A DNA stretch of 64,000 nucleotides. Origin: Rhizaria sp. SCN 62-66 (taxonomy: Eukaryota > Rhizaria, unplaced). Where the stretch lies: NCBI GenBank assembly GCA_001724265.1, contig MEDY01000064.1, positions 117,758 to 181,757 of the forward strand, in the 5' to 3' direction. A model generated the notes under the pieces. That model had not been told where the DNA came from, searched no databases, and worked only from the letters and a program-made list of their open reading frames with translations. The position numbers and the translations under genes were made by a program. Below, one piece after another: positions 45,419 through 55,500 of the stretch. How positions within the stretch are numbered: position 1 is the stretch's first letter; each line of letters opens with the position of its first letter.

Positions 45419-48400
45419 TCCTGGTGTGCCAGCCTCAGCCCCTGTCGGTGCTTCGTCAGCCAAGCATTGCCCCCGCTGCCCGCACCCGCGCCCGCGCCAG
45501 CGCCGTCGTGCTGGTGCTGCGACTGGGCGGATGCGCCGGTGAGCGAGCTACCGAGCGAGCGCTCGAGCATAGCCGAGTGAAGCTCGCTGCCGAGGTCGTG
45601 GAACGCCGAGGCCATAAGCTTCTGCTCGCGGCGCGCGGCAAGCGCGGCCTCCTTGCGCAGCCGCTCCGAGTCGGAGAGCGCGACCTCGAGGTCAACGATG
45701 CGCTGCTGCGCGAGCAGGAGGTCGGCGGCGGCCGCGGCGGCAGCGGCGGCGGCGGAGGAAGACGAGGAAGTGAGCGAGCGACGCTCCTCCTATATAAACG
45801 AAAGATAATGGAGGCGAAACACATGAAGTTCAGAGAATGATAAGAAAATGAATGATGTGGTGCGAAAAATTACATATTGATAACAATTAGAAAGCACAAC
45901 AACGGAACAAGGAGGCGGCGTAGTTTCGGTGTGTGCGACAATTTGTGAGAAGGTTGAGAGATCCAACAGTGCTGCTTGTTTGCTTTAAAAATACGTTGTT
46001 TCGGCGTTGCTGTTCCTTGTGAAAGCGTATGAGTGTTGCGTGTGTTGCTAATATGATTATGGCTTGCCTGTGTGTCCGTTTGTGTGTGTGTCGTGAAGCC
46101 TTGTCCAACCGACGATATTGTGCGAGCTGCTTGCTAGATTGGAGAAACAATGGGAAATCAAACACAACAGATGTTGCAGCGTATGCACGTGTGAGCGATT
46201 CTGTAATAGTGAGGTAATGTGTACGTAGTACCACGACAAAAACAACAGTGAAGTAGTAGTAGTCGTAATAAAATACAATCAGAGCTCTACAGTAACCGCA
46301 AAACAGTCACGCACACATTGTGCCCACAACTTATCACACGAATGCACAGCAGCACACTATCGCAGCGCGAAATGACGTAAACACACGAATGAACCCAGAA
46401 ACACACCGACGCAAGTGTCGGCACTCGAGAGCGCAAACACATAATCGACGGCGAGAGCACCAGCTCAAACAGCACACACACGCACACAGATAGAAACAAA
46501 CATTGAAGCATAGAAACGAAACACATCGTTGAATAAAAGAGTAGTTGGAACGCACCTATATTGTGAGGAAAGCAGTCGCTAAACCACCAACACACGAACA
46601 CGTACACGCACAGGAACATGCAAAACCAAATTATGTTTAAATTAACACACAGACGCGACAACAACAGTCGCACAACTTAAAGCAAACAAGCAAAGCACGT
46701 TAAACACTGAAAGTGACAAAGACCATGTGACGAGTGCTAGCGAGGAACAGAACAATGCGTGTTTTCATCGCCAGTATACCGCAAATTCGACAAGAGATTA
46801 TTGACATTGTGAAGCTTTGAGTGATAGGCAAGTGTGAGCAAAGACTGGACAACACTGTGGTGATCGAGAGCAGGGACTAGGCTGCAGATAACTGAAGAAA
46901 TGAAGTAGCTAGAAAAATAACGTTTAAAACTGCAATAAATAGGTAAGGATTAATAGAAACGGACAAAGGAATAGACCTGCGCAAGTCCACGCTCTCATCA
47001 TCATCAACATTAGCTAGCACTATTACCACATGACCCTACACTCAAGTCGCACGAACTCCACAACAATAAGCATGCCTAAGCGGTACAAAAGGTCGCATCA
47101 AACACATAAATAAGGAATCTCCTGCTTAACTAACACCCTCACAATCGGTTTCGGTCGCACTTCAGTTTCTCCTCCTCCCTCACAAAATGAACCACACACA
47201 CTGAGACAACTTCAAGATGAACGAGAACGTGGACGAGAACGAAACACTCAGCGCGTGCTGCTGCGCTCCATGGTAACCGTGGTCACCACTGAGCTCACAG
47301 TCCCGCCCATGACAAGCGCGAGTGCGAGCAGCAGCACGACCTTCCATGTCTTGACCTGCCGCTGCAGCAGCAGCGCGTCGCCGCACGCGCTCGCGAACGC
47401 GCGCCCGCCGTAGACGACCCGGGCCACGGCCGCGGTGATCGCAGCCAGCCCGCTCGCGTCGGCGCGGGCCTCGGTCGCGGCGGCGCCGGCGGCCGCAGCG
47501 GCGGCGGCGTCCTGGGCGTCGTCGCCGGCGCCGGTAGCCTTGCTGTTCTTGCCCTTATTCTTGTTCTTCTTGCTATCCTTGGCGTCCATCGCGGCCAGCT
47601 TAGACTGTGCCAGCGCGACAGCGGCCGCCGTCTCCTCCTTGCGTCGCGCGCGCGCAGCCTCCTCCTCGGCCTGGGCAGCCGCAGCAGCTGCCGCAGCCGC
47701 TGCAGCAGCCGCGGCAGCCGAAGTGGCAGCCGCGCTCGCACTTGCCGTTGTTCCAGTCGGTGATGTAACAGCTAAACGGTGCAACTGACTGGGCGCAATC
47801 GCGTCCAAACCTACCTCCTTGACGCGCTTGTTGGCGTCGAGCACGTAGCGCTCCATCTTGCTGCGCAGCGTCTGCTCCTGCGCAAGCTTCTCCTGCGCCA
47901 GCCTCAGCTGCTCTCTATTCGTGCGCAGCTCGCTCTCGGCCGCCGACAGCCGCGTCGCCGTGGCCTGGTGCGTCTTCTCCTGCGCCGCCACCTTGGCCTG
48001 CACGCTCGCCATCTGCGCCTCGTAGGCCTTCTTGACCTCGGACACGCGCTTGTCGTCGCCCGCAGACTCGCGGTGGCGCATCAGCTCGCGCTCCGCCTCG
48101 GCCTTGGCCTTGAGGATCGCGGCCTGGTCCTCCTGCGCATCCTTGATCGCGACGGCAGCACGCGCACGCTCCTTGGCCAGCGCCTGCTTCGCCGCAGCGA
48201 CCTCGGACTCGAGATCGGTGATGCGCGCAGCGGCCGCGGCTTCGGCGGCGGCCTTGGCGGACGCGGCAGCGGCGTCGGCAGCCGCGGCGGACGCGGCGGC
48301 GGCGGCAGCGGCGGACGCAGCCTGGTCGCCTGCAGCAGCAGCGGTCGCCGCGGTGGCTGCGGCAGCCTTCTCCTCGGCGGCCTTGACCGCGCTCTTCGCA

Positions 48401-51400
48401 GCGGCCTTGGCGGCAGCTTCCTCGGCCTTGGCAGTCTCCGCGGAGGCCGCGGCGGCCTCGGCCGTCTTGCTGGCCTTGGCGGCGGCGGCCACGGCGGCGT
48501 CGGCGCGAGCACGCTCAGACTCAACATCCCGCTTCGCGGCGGCGGCCTCGGCGCGCGCGGCCTCGGCGGCGGTGGCGTCGGCCGCGGCACGGTCGCGCGC
48601 AGAAGCAAGGTCAAGCTCAGCGTCGGCCTTGGCGGCCGTGGCGGCGGCGGCCTCAGCGCGTGCAGCGTCGGCCGCAGCCTCGGCGGCGGCGGCAGCGGCC
48701 GTCAGGCGCGCGCAGTCGTCCTGCTTCGACTTGAGCTCGTCCTTGAGCGCGGCGGCGGCGGCACTGGCGGCGGCGATGGCGGCTGACTCGGAGGCCTCGC
48801 CCGCCGCGGCCGCGCTGGCCGCCGCAGTCTCCTGCTCCTGCAACAGCGCGTGGTAGCGCGTCTCCAGCTCCGCAAACCGGGCCCCCGCTGCGGCCTCTGC
48901 GGCAGCCTTGGCGTCGGCAGCGGCCTTGGCGGCCTCCAAGTCCTTGTCCTTGGCGGCAAGGCGCGCAGCCGTCTTCTTGGCCTCGGCCACGGCGTCGTCG
49001 CGCGCGTCGCGGGCAGCCTTGGCCTCGGCCTCAGCGGCGGCAGTTGCCTCCGCGGCGGCCTTAGCGGCGGCAGCGGCGGAAGTCTTGATCGCGGCAAGCT
49101 CAGCCTCGCCCGCAGCAACGGCCTCGGCGACAGCGGCCTCCTTCGCGGCAACCGCAGCGGCCACAGCGGCAGCCGCAGCGGCCGCGGCGGCCTCGGCTTC
49201 GCGGCAGCGCTCGTCAGCCTCCGCGGCGGCGGCTTTGGCGGCGCTCACGGCGGCCGCGAGCTCGACGTTGAGCGTGCTGAGGCTCTTGGCGCGCTCCTCG
49301 GCCGCGCTCGCCGTCGCCGTCGCGGCCGCGGCGTCGGCCGAGGCGCGGACCGCGCGCGCCTCGGCGTCGGCGCAGGCGCGGAGCTGCTCGGTGAGGCGGC
49401 CGCGCAGTGCCTCTTCAGCGGCGGCGGCGTCGTCGGCGGCGGTCGTGGCGGCGGCGCGCGCGGCGGCCAGGTCGGCGCGCAGCGTGACGACCTCGTCCTG
49501 CAGCGCGGCGGAGGGCGTCGCGCCCGCGCTCGACTGCGTGGCCCCCGCGGCCGCGGCAGCGGGGGCGGCGGAGGACGAGGGGAGCGTGACGGTGAGCGAG
49601 CCCAGCTGCTCCTCGTTGCCGTCCGCGGCGGTGCCGGCGGAGGACGAGAAGAGCGCGGCGCGGTTCAGCCCCACACCGACGCCGCCGCCGAGTCCGCGGC
49701 TGGCGGCGCCCGCGAGCGGCGAGGTCAGCGGCGAGAAGAGCCCCGATTGCGACGTCAGCGCCTGCGCGCGCGTGAGGTCGTCCTGCGCGCGCACGAGCTG
49801 CTCGTTGAGCGAGGCCTGCTCCGCCCGCGACGACGCGAGCTCGGAGCGCAGCGCAGTGACCTGGTTGCCGCTGCTCTCGGCCGCAATCTCCACCTCAGTG
49901 AGCTTCATCTGCAGCTCGCGCACCTGCGCCACGGCCTTGGCGCTGCGCTTCTCGCTGGCCAGGAGCTCGCGCACGTGCGCCTCGGACAGCGCGAGCCGCT
50001 CCTTCAGCGAAGCCGCGTCGGCGCGCAGCACGTCCGTCTCGGCCGACGTGTCCGTTTGCTGCGTCGCCGTCGACGCCAGCTGCTTCTTGTACTGCGCGAC
50101 CGTCAGCTCCAGCTGCGCCACCTGCCGCGCGCGCTCCAGCGCCGCGTCGAGCTTGTCGTTAAGCGACGACAGCTCCTCGGCGTGGCGGCGCTGCTCCTCC
50201 TCGCGCCGCTCCTGCAGCCGCGTCAGCGCCTCCTGCGTCCGCAGCAGCTGCGCACGAAGCCCGTGCAGCTCGCGCTCGGCCGCCGCGCTGACCTCGTGCG
50301 TCTCGGAGCGGAGGCGGTCCGTCTCGTCCTCGCGCGCCACGCGCGCCTTCTCAAGCGCGGCCACCACGGCGGCCTCGTGCGCGTCGCGCAGCTGCTCCAC
50401 CTCGGTCTGGTGCGTGTACACCAGTTTGTCGATCTGGCGCCGCAGCGCCGCCATCTCGGTGCCCGCAGCGTCGACCTGGGCCGCCAAGTCGTCGCGCTCG
50501 TTGGTGAGGCGGTCGAGCTGCAGCTGCACCACGGGCGACACACCGGGGGGTGCGCCCGCGGCCGAGTGCGCGGCGGCGGCCGCGGCAGCGGCAGCGAGCG
50601 TGGCAGCCGTGAGCCCGCTGGGAGACCGGTGGTGCGACATGCGGCGTGAGGCGGCGATCGCCGACGACGGGTTCGACACCGAGAGCTGCTGCTGCAGCCC
50701 GGGCGGCGCGAGGCTGCCGCCGGGGGTGGTCGCGGCGCCGGCCGCGCCGAGTGTGTTAGTGCGCGAGCGCGTGCTGGAGCGCGCCGGCGTGGTGAGGTCG
50801 GCGCGGTCCAGGTTGCGCTCGAGACGCTTGACGATGGACGAACCGCGCGCGCCGCCGGAGAGCGTGCTGCTGCTGTCGTCGCCGGTCAGAGACGCCGCGT
50901 CGCTGTTGCTGTGGTTCGCGTCAGCGTCGGCGTTGCTGTCGGCGTCGGCGAGCTGGTCCGCGAACGAGTGCGACACGGAGCCTGAGCGGCTGCGGGCAAT
51001 GGTCTTGATGTTGTCCTCCACGCCGCTGAGGTCGCTATCGTCGTCATCGTCGTCGTCGTCGTCGTTATCGTCGTCGTTGTTGGGCATGAAGTCAGTGACC
51101 ATCATCATCAGCGTGTGCTGCGCGTCGTCGTTGAGGTCCATGATGCGCGGGATCACGCTGTCGCGCTGCGGTGAGTTGAGCGCAATGGCCAGCACTAGCT
51201 GACACACCTTCAACACGTTCTCGTTCGACGCAGGAGCGTCGGCAGCGGTGAATGCGTCAACAGAAAGACCGAGCTCGGAGTCTACGGTCGAGTTGAAGGT
51301 CTTGAGGAAGAAAGCGTTGATCTCAGGCAGGATCCGCGGCCAGGTGTCCGTAGAACTCGCCGAGGACGCATTGGCCGGCGGGGAGGCGAAGTCCTCGGGG

Positions 51401-51753
51401 GACAAGTAGTGCAGGACGGCCATGATAACCCCGCCAGAAGCGAGGGTGGAGAGCGATGCAGCGGGGGACTCGTTGATGTCCTGTGCGAAGGTGTTGATGA
51501 AGCTCAACACGGCCGCGGCCTGGAACTCGGTCTGTTGCGACTGTTGCGGGAATCGGGCAGAACAAAGGCGATGGATAAAGCACAACAAGGAGGGTGGTTT
51601 AAAGAACGTGAGGCAGAATAATAGGGATGATAAATATTCGGTAGTCGGGTAGAGATAGAGATTTAGCGAAACATCAATGAGTTGGGGTCTGCGGAGCCCG
51701 GATAGTGAAGACAACGGTCCGGAAGATAAGCGGCAACGTACCTCGATGTCCAT
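45409..51753 (-). CDS. HOOK: Hook-family dynein adaptor, canonical soluble isoform
   Basis: Inferred exons are 51753-51742 (four codons, MDIE|GTACGT), 51540-47815 and 45789-45409, all phase 0, giving 1,372 residues ending in TGA. Residues 5-155 are a Hook-type N-terminal domain (LSFINTFAQDINESP; LVLAIALNSPQRDSVIPRIMDL), which in the family binds dynein light intermediate chain. An Asp-rich tract follows at about 160, then Ser-rich sequence and about 900 residues of Ala/Glu/Arg coiled coil (about 342-1246), longer than in animal Hooks. The distal exon, 2 kb away, restores the family's C-terminal block: a coiled-coil tail, then REQKLMASAFHDLGSELHS and a WLTKHRQGLR end like the SFLARQRQ of animal Hooks, a cargo-binding region. 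The splice uses donor GAG|GTAGGT at 47814. No other gene could own this exon, since 45.8-47.2 kb is non-coding. The join is inferred, not observed. Confidence 0.72.
45790..47247 (-). other. Non-coding stretch inside the Hook locus
   Basis: AT-rich sequence of about 1.46 kb between the tail-anchor stop and the distal Hook exon. It would be 3' UTR for one isoform and part of a 2,025-base intron (47814-45790) for the other. Short TG/CA-rich patches lie at 46060-46650. No coding-like ORF is present. Confidence 0.6.
47248..51753 (-). CDS. HOOK: Hook-family adaptor, tail-anchored isoform
   Basis: Exons are 51753-51742 and 51540-47248. If the donor at 47814 is not used, the open frame runs on for 189 residues to a TGA, giving 1,434 residues. 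The extra segment has a long poly-Ala run (about 47730-47680), a Lys/Asn-rich patch and a C-terminal hydrophobic helix (VKTWKVVLLLALALVMGG, then about 13 residues), which is a tail-anchor layout. The result would be a dynein-adaptor head and coiled coil held directly on a membrane. The long stop-free coding-like extension argues that this end is translated. It could instead be the only product, with the distal exon a relic; the conserved Hook C-terminus in that exon argues against this. Confidence 0.78.
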   Translation of the reverse strand: MDIEVRCRLSSGPLSSLSGLRRPQLIDVSLNLYLYPTTEYLSSLLFCLTFFKPPSLLCFIHRLCSARFPQQSQQTEFQAAAVLSFINTFAQDINESPAASLSTLASGGVIMAVLHYLSPEDFASPPANASSASSTDTWPRILPEINAFFLKTFNSTVDSELGLSVDAFTAADAPASNENVLKVCQLVLAIALNSPQRDSVIPRIMDLNDDAQHTLMMMVTDFMPNNDDDNDDDDDDDDDSDLSGVEDNIKTIARSRSGSVSHSFADQLADADSNADADANHSNSDAASLTGDDSSSTLSGGARGSSIVKRLERNLDRADLTTPARSSTRSRTNTLGAAGAATTPGGSLAPPGLQQQLSVSNPSSAIAASRRMSHHRSPSGLTAATLAAAAAAAAAHSAAGAPPGVSPVVQLQLDRLTNERDDLAAQVDAAGTEMAALRRQIDKLVYTHQTEVEQLRDAHEAAVVAALEKARVAREDETDRLRSETHEVSAAAERELHGLRAQLLRTQEALTRLQERREEEQRRHAEELSSLNDKLDAALERARQVAQLELTVAQYKKQLASTATQQTDTSAETDVLRADAASLKERLALSEAHVRELLASEKRSAKAVAQVRELQMKLTEVEIAAESSGNQVTALRSELASSRAEQASLNEQLVRAQDDLTRAQALTSQSGLFSPLTSPLAGAASRGLGGGVGVGLNRAALFSSSAGTAADGNEEQLGSLTVTLPSSSAAPAAAAAGATQSSAGATPSAALQDEVVTLRADLAAARAAATTAADDAAAAEEALRGRLTEQLRACADAEARAVRASADAAAATATASAAEERAKSLSTLNVELAAAVSAAKAAAAEADERCREAEAAAAAAAAAVAAAVAAKEAAVAEAVAAGEAELAAIKTSAAAAAKAAAEATAAAEAEAKAARDARDDAVAEAKKTAARLAAKDKDLEAAKAAADAKAAAEAAAGARFAELETRYHALLQEQETAAASAAAAGEASESAAIAAASAAAAALKDELKSKQDDCARLTAAAAAAEAAADAARAEAAAATAAKADAELDLASARDRAAADATAAEAARAEAAAAKRDVESERARADAAVAAAAKASKTAEAAAASAETAKAEEAAAKAAAKSAVKAAEEKAAAATAATAAAAGDQAASAAAAAAASAAAADAAAASAKAAAEAAAAARITDLESEVAAAKQALAKERARAAVAIKDAQEDQAAILKAKAEAERELMRHRESAGDDKRVSEVKKAYEAQMASVQAKVAAQEKTHQATATRLSAAESELRTNREQLRLAQEKLAQEQTLRSKMERYVLDANKRVKEVGLDAIAPSQLHRLAVTSPTGTTASASAAATSAAAAAAAAAAAAAAAQAEEEAARARRKEETAAAVALAQSKLAAMDAKDSKKNKNKGKNSKATGAGDDAQDAAAAAAAGAAATEARADASGLAAITAAVARVVYGGRAFASACGDALLLQRQVKTWKVVLLLALALVMGGTVSSVVTTVTMERSSTR

Positions 51754-52541
51754 CGTGCGCGGGGAGGGCTCACCGGAAGGTGATGTAGGGTCTTAGGTAG
51801 CGAAAAGCGCGCGCAGAGCACAAGACAGTTGTCACAGACAGGAGTCAGTCACGAAATAACAAGCCGGGGCGACGGCGGGTGTGCGACGGGCTCGCAGAAA
51901 CGGTGTCGGTTGGGAGCTGACGCGGCACAAGCTTACAGCACAAACCTGTAGAACTAGGGCGAACCTGTACGTCAATAAAATCAAAAACAGTAGTATCAAA
52001 AAATATATGAGGTGGAGTATCTATTCAAATCATAATCATTATGTTTGCCGAAGCACAGCACGTATGGTGGTTTATTGAAAACAGCGAAGATTTTGTCGCT
52101 CCCGTCTCTCCTTGCCTCGCGTCGCCGACCGTGGGTTTTTGCGAACCTCGCCTTGCCGACTGGTGATTGCCGCAAGATGAGGACTCGTCTGGTCGTCCGC
52201 GGTCGAGGCGAATCTCGTGACGTCAGTCGACTTCGGCGAAGTGTGTGCGCCGTGGGGACTCCGTTGACGCTTATTTGACTTGTGAATCTGGCGGTAGTCC
52301 GCTGTTAATTATCTAATCTTTTCTTAGTTTGCTTGCCAGCTCCTTTTTTAGCGCGGTATATCTTCTGTGTAATCCCAACGGTCCTCTCACCTCTCCTCAT
52401 CCCCCACCACTGCCTTCTCTTGCTGATGGACGTAGGCCCGTTCCCGCTTGCTGAAACGGTCACTGTTGCAGTGAGCTACTTTTCTTTGGTTGCTTTAAGT
52501 CCAGTCTCCCGCATCCTAGCTGCGAGTCTCGGCCTCCGTCT
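51754..52541. other. Divergent promoter region, Hook / MOGS
   Basis: About 790 bases between divergent start codons, with AT-rich sequence at 51960-52080. It must hold both promoters. No motif is assigned. Confidence 0.55.
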
Positions 52542-55500
52542 ATGACGAAGAAGTCGTCGAACCCAGGCAACCAGCGGGGCCCCGCCGCGGGCCCCGCTGT
52601 CCCGGCCTCCGCCGCCGCCCCTGCCACCGCCTCGATTTCTACTTCTTCCTCCAAGCCCTCCGCCTCTTCTGCTGCACCCGCAAAGGCGGTTAAGCCTGTC
52701 TCTGCTCGTGCTCGCCTGTCCTCGTCCCGCTTCAAGGTCAGTCACGTGCCCTCCCACATCAGCTCATGATATCCCACCTGCCCTCTCACTCTCGTGCTCC
52801 GTATCAACCATCTCGCCCTTCTCTCACTGACATATCACCCTGCATTGCTCTTTTTCTGTTTTTCCCGCTCCAGCTGTCGTCTGTGATCGCCGTACTCGTG
52901 GTGCTGCTCGCCGCGGCGGCCATGTCCCCCACCCCCGTCGGTGTTTCACTCCGCTCCCTTGCCGTCACCCTCCGCGCCAAGCTCACCGGGGCCGCCGCCG
53001 TGGCCGCCGCCCGCGTCACGGGCGCCGCCAATGGCAACGGCAACAACGCCAGCAATAACAACAACAACGTCAACCGCCCTACGCCGCAGCAGCAGCACCA
53101 CCACCACCACCACCACGACGTGCATGCGCGCCACAGCCACATCCCGATGCTGCACGAGGCGACCGTGGGCTCGGACGTCATTAAGGCCGTCACCGCGGCG
53201 GCGGGCCCGCTGCCGCTGTCGACGCACACGCCGTACAAGTGGGGCACGTATCGCCCCAGCGTGTATGTCGGCCTCCGCGCGCGCCACCCCGCGTCGCCTC
53301 TCTTCGGGCTCATGTGGTTCGACCCCTACCAGGCGGCGCCGCTGGACCTGCTGCGCCACGAGGCGCGCTCCGAGGAGCACCCCGCGCGGCTCGAGTGGGC
53401 CATCCACGATGGGCGCCACTACGGCATGCAGACGGTGCTCGACGGCGCCTACAACGTCACCACCGAGTTCATCCAGGACCCCGCGCGCGAGGACTCGTTC
53501 GCACTGTCGCTGCGCGTGCAGGCGCACGAGCCGCCCGCGGGCTCCGAAGCGGCGCGCGTGTACCACTCGCACCACACGGCCGAGCCGCGCCAGGCGCTCA
53601 AGCGCACGCCCGTGCACCAGGGCAAGGAGCCGGCCATCTCGCTATTGTGGTACTGGGTGTTGCCCGACGACGCCGACGACGTGCTCATGCCCGCCTTCCC
53701 GCCCGCCGTCACCACGGCGCTCGCCACCAGCAACAGCAACAGCGGCGCGCGCAAGGAGAACCCTGGGTATCCGCTGTCTGCGCCGCTGACGACGCGGCTT
53801 ATCTTAAACTCGACCAAGCGCGCGTTTGACTTCACGTCCAAGCGCGTCAAGGGCGCCCCGGCGCCCACGCTCGACACGGCCGCGTTGCCCGCCGCCGTGG
53901 AGGCGTACCTCGCGCAGGTCAACGCCAGCTTCGACCCCAACAACAGCAAGAACAAGAAGGGTAGCAAGGATGGCAAGGACGCCAACAGCGGCTACAAGGA
54001 CTCCAACACGGGCAGCGCGAGCGTGAGCAGCGGCAAGGCCGTGCGCGAGCGCAACCCGCTTTACCAGCCGCCGCCGCAGCAGCACCACGCGCATTACTTT
54101 CATCACCGCCCGCTGCCGCCGCCGGAGCGCCGCTGGCGGTACCAGCATCCGGCCTTCACGGCGCCGCACCGGCCGGCGGACGAGGTGCGCTTCACCGCGT
54201 ACCGCACGAGCAAGGACCCGTGGCGCGTGCACGACGTCGCCGTGTCGGTGCTGACCCAGAACGCGATGACTGCGCAGCACCCGGCGTACGGCGAGCAGCA
54301 GAAGCTGCTCAACGGCGTCGCCAAGGCCGAGGACGCTTGGGACAGCAGCAGCAATAGTGATAGCAGCATCGCGGCCGCCAAGGCCATCGGCGACGGCAAG
54401 AGCCCGCTGACGCCGCAGCAGCTGCAGGAGCGCGCGCGCGCCGAGGCCGCGAACAAGCACGGCAACCTGCAGGTCCCGCGCGGGCTCACGCACGAGCTCG
54501 GCATCTCGATGCCGCAGCTCGACAACACGTTGCGCGCGACGGCGCCGCCGCCGAACAACCACCACTTCATGTTCCACGGCGGTCAGCCCCCGCCGGTGGA
54601 GGCGCACAAGTACGCCAGCAGCGTCAACGGCCCCGTGTCGGGAACTGGGATGTCGCGCGTGGTGGTGTTTCAGGCCACGCTCAAGCTGCCCGTCGAGATG
54701 GAGTACACACTCTTCCCCGCCACCGGCGAGCTGGTGCCCAAGTCTGCTGTTGCTTCGACTGCGAACAAGGATGGCAAGAATGCTGCTGTTGCGAACGGCA
54801 AGTCCGCCGTGGAGGCCGTCACTGTCGAGGGCGACGCCAAGTCCGCCGCCGCCTACGCGCCCGCCGTCACTGCGGCCCGTCGCGACGGCGCCGCGGCCTT
54901 TGCGGTCCCCGCCTCAACTGCGCACGGCGAGTATATGAGCAAGAAGGTGCCCGAGCTGCGGGCCGACGCACGCAAGCGCTTTCACGATCGGTTTGAGAAG
55001 GAGTTCGGGCTCTCGAGCAAGAACTTCACTGCTGACCAGGTACATAACTAAAACAAATAATACCTGAATTCATGTTCATCACTCCGCCTCTGTTGTAATC
55101 AAATATTATCGCACTATCGATCACTCATATTTATTCTTATTTATTTGTTTTATTTTCCTTCTATCTGCCCAGGTTGCTTTCGGCAAGATGGCGATGTCGT
55201 CGCTGCTGGGCGGCATGGGCTACTGGCACGGCCGCGGCCGTCTGATGCAGCGCGTCGGCTACGGCGACGCCACGACGGCGCTCGACAGCGACTTCAAGCA
55301 GTTCTACGCGGACTCGGCGGCCAAGAAGTTCATCTCGCCGCACCGCCTGACGACGCTCGAGAACGGGCGCAACAACGAGATCAAGGCCGTGCAGGTGCGC
55401 AACTACCGCACGCTGCAGAACCCCGAGCAGGAGCTCTTCTCTTGCTCGCCCTCGCGCGTGTGCTTCCCGCGCGGCTTCCTGTGGGACGAGGGCTTCCACC

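Noticed and set aside
47772-47814. 43-base intron GTAGGT...TTTAG in the Hook gene
   Set aside because: Too short compared with other introns and it would break the tail-anchor frame. The donor is better explained by splicing to the distal exon.
48908-51202. 764-codon + strand ORF, nearly all Ala/Ser
   Set aside because: It is an antisense shadow of the Hook coiled coil (GCG/GCC against CGC/GGC codons). The Hook frame has recognisable domains.
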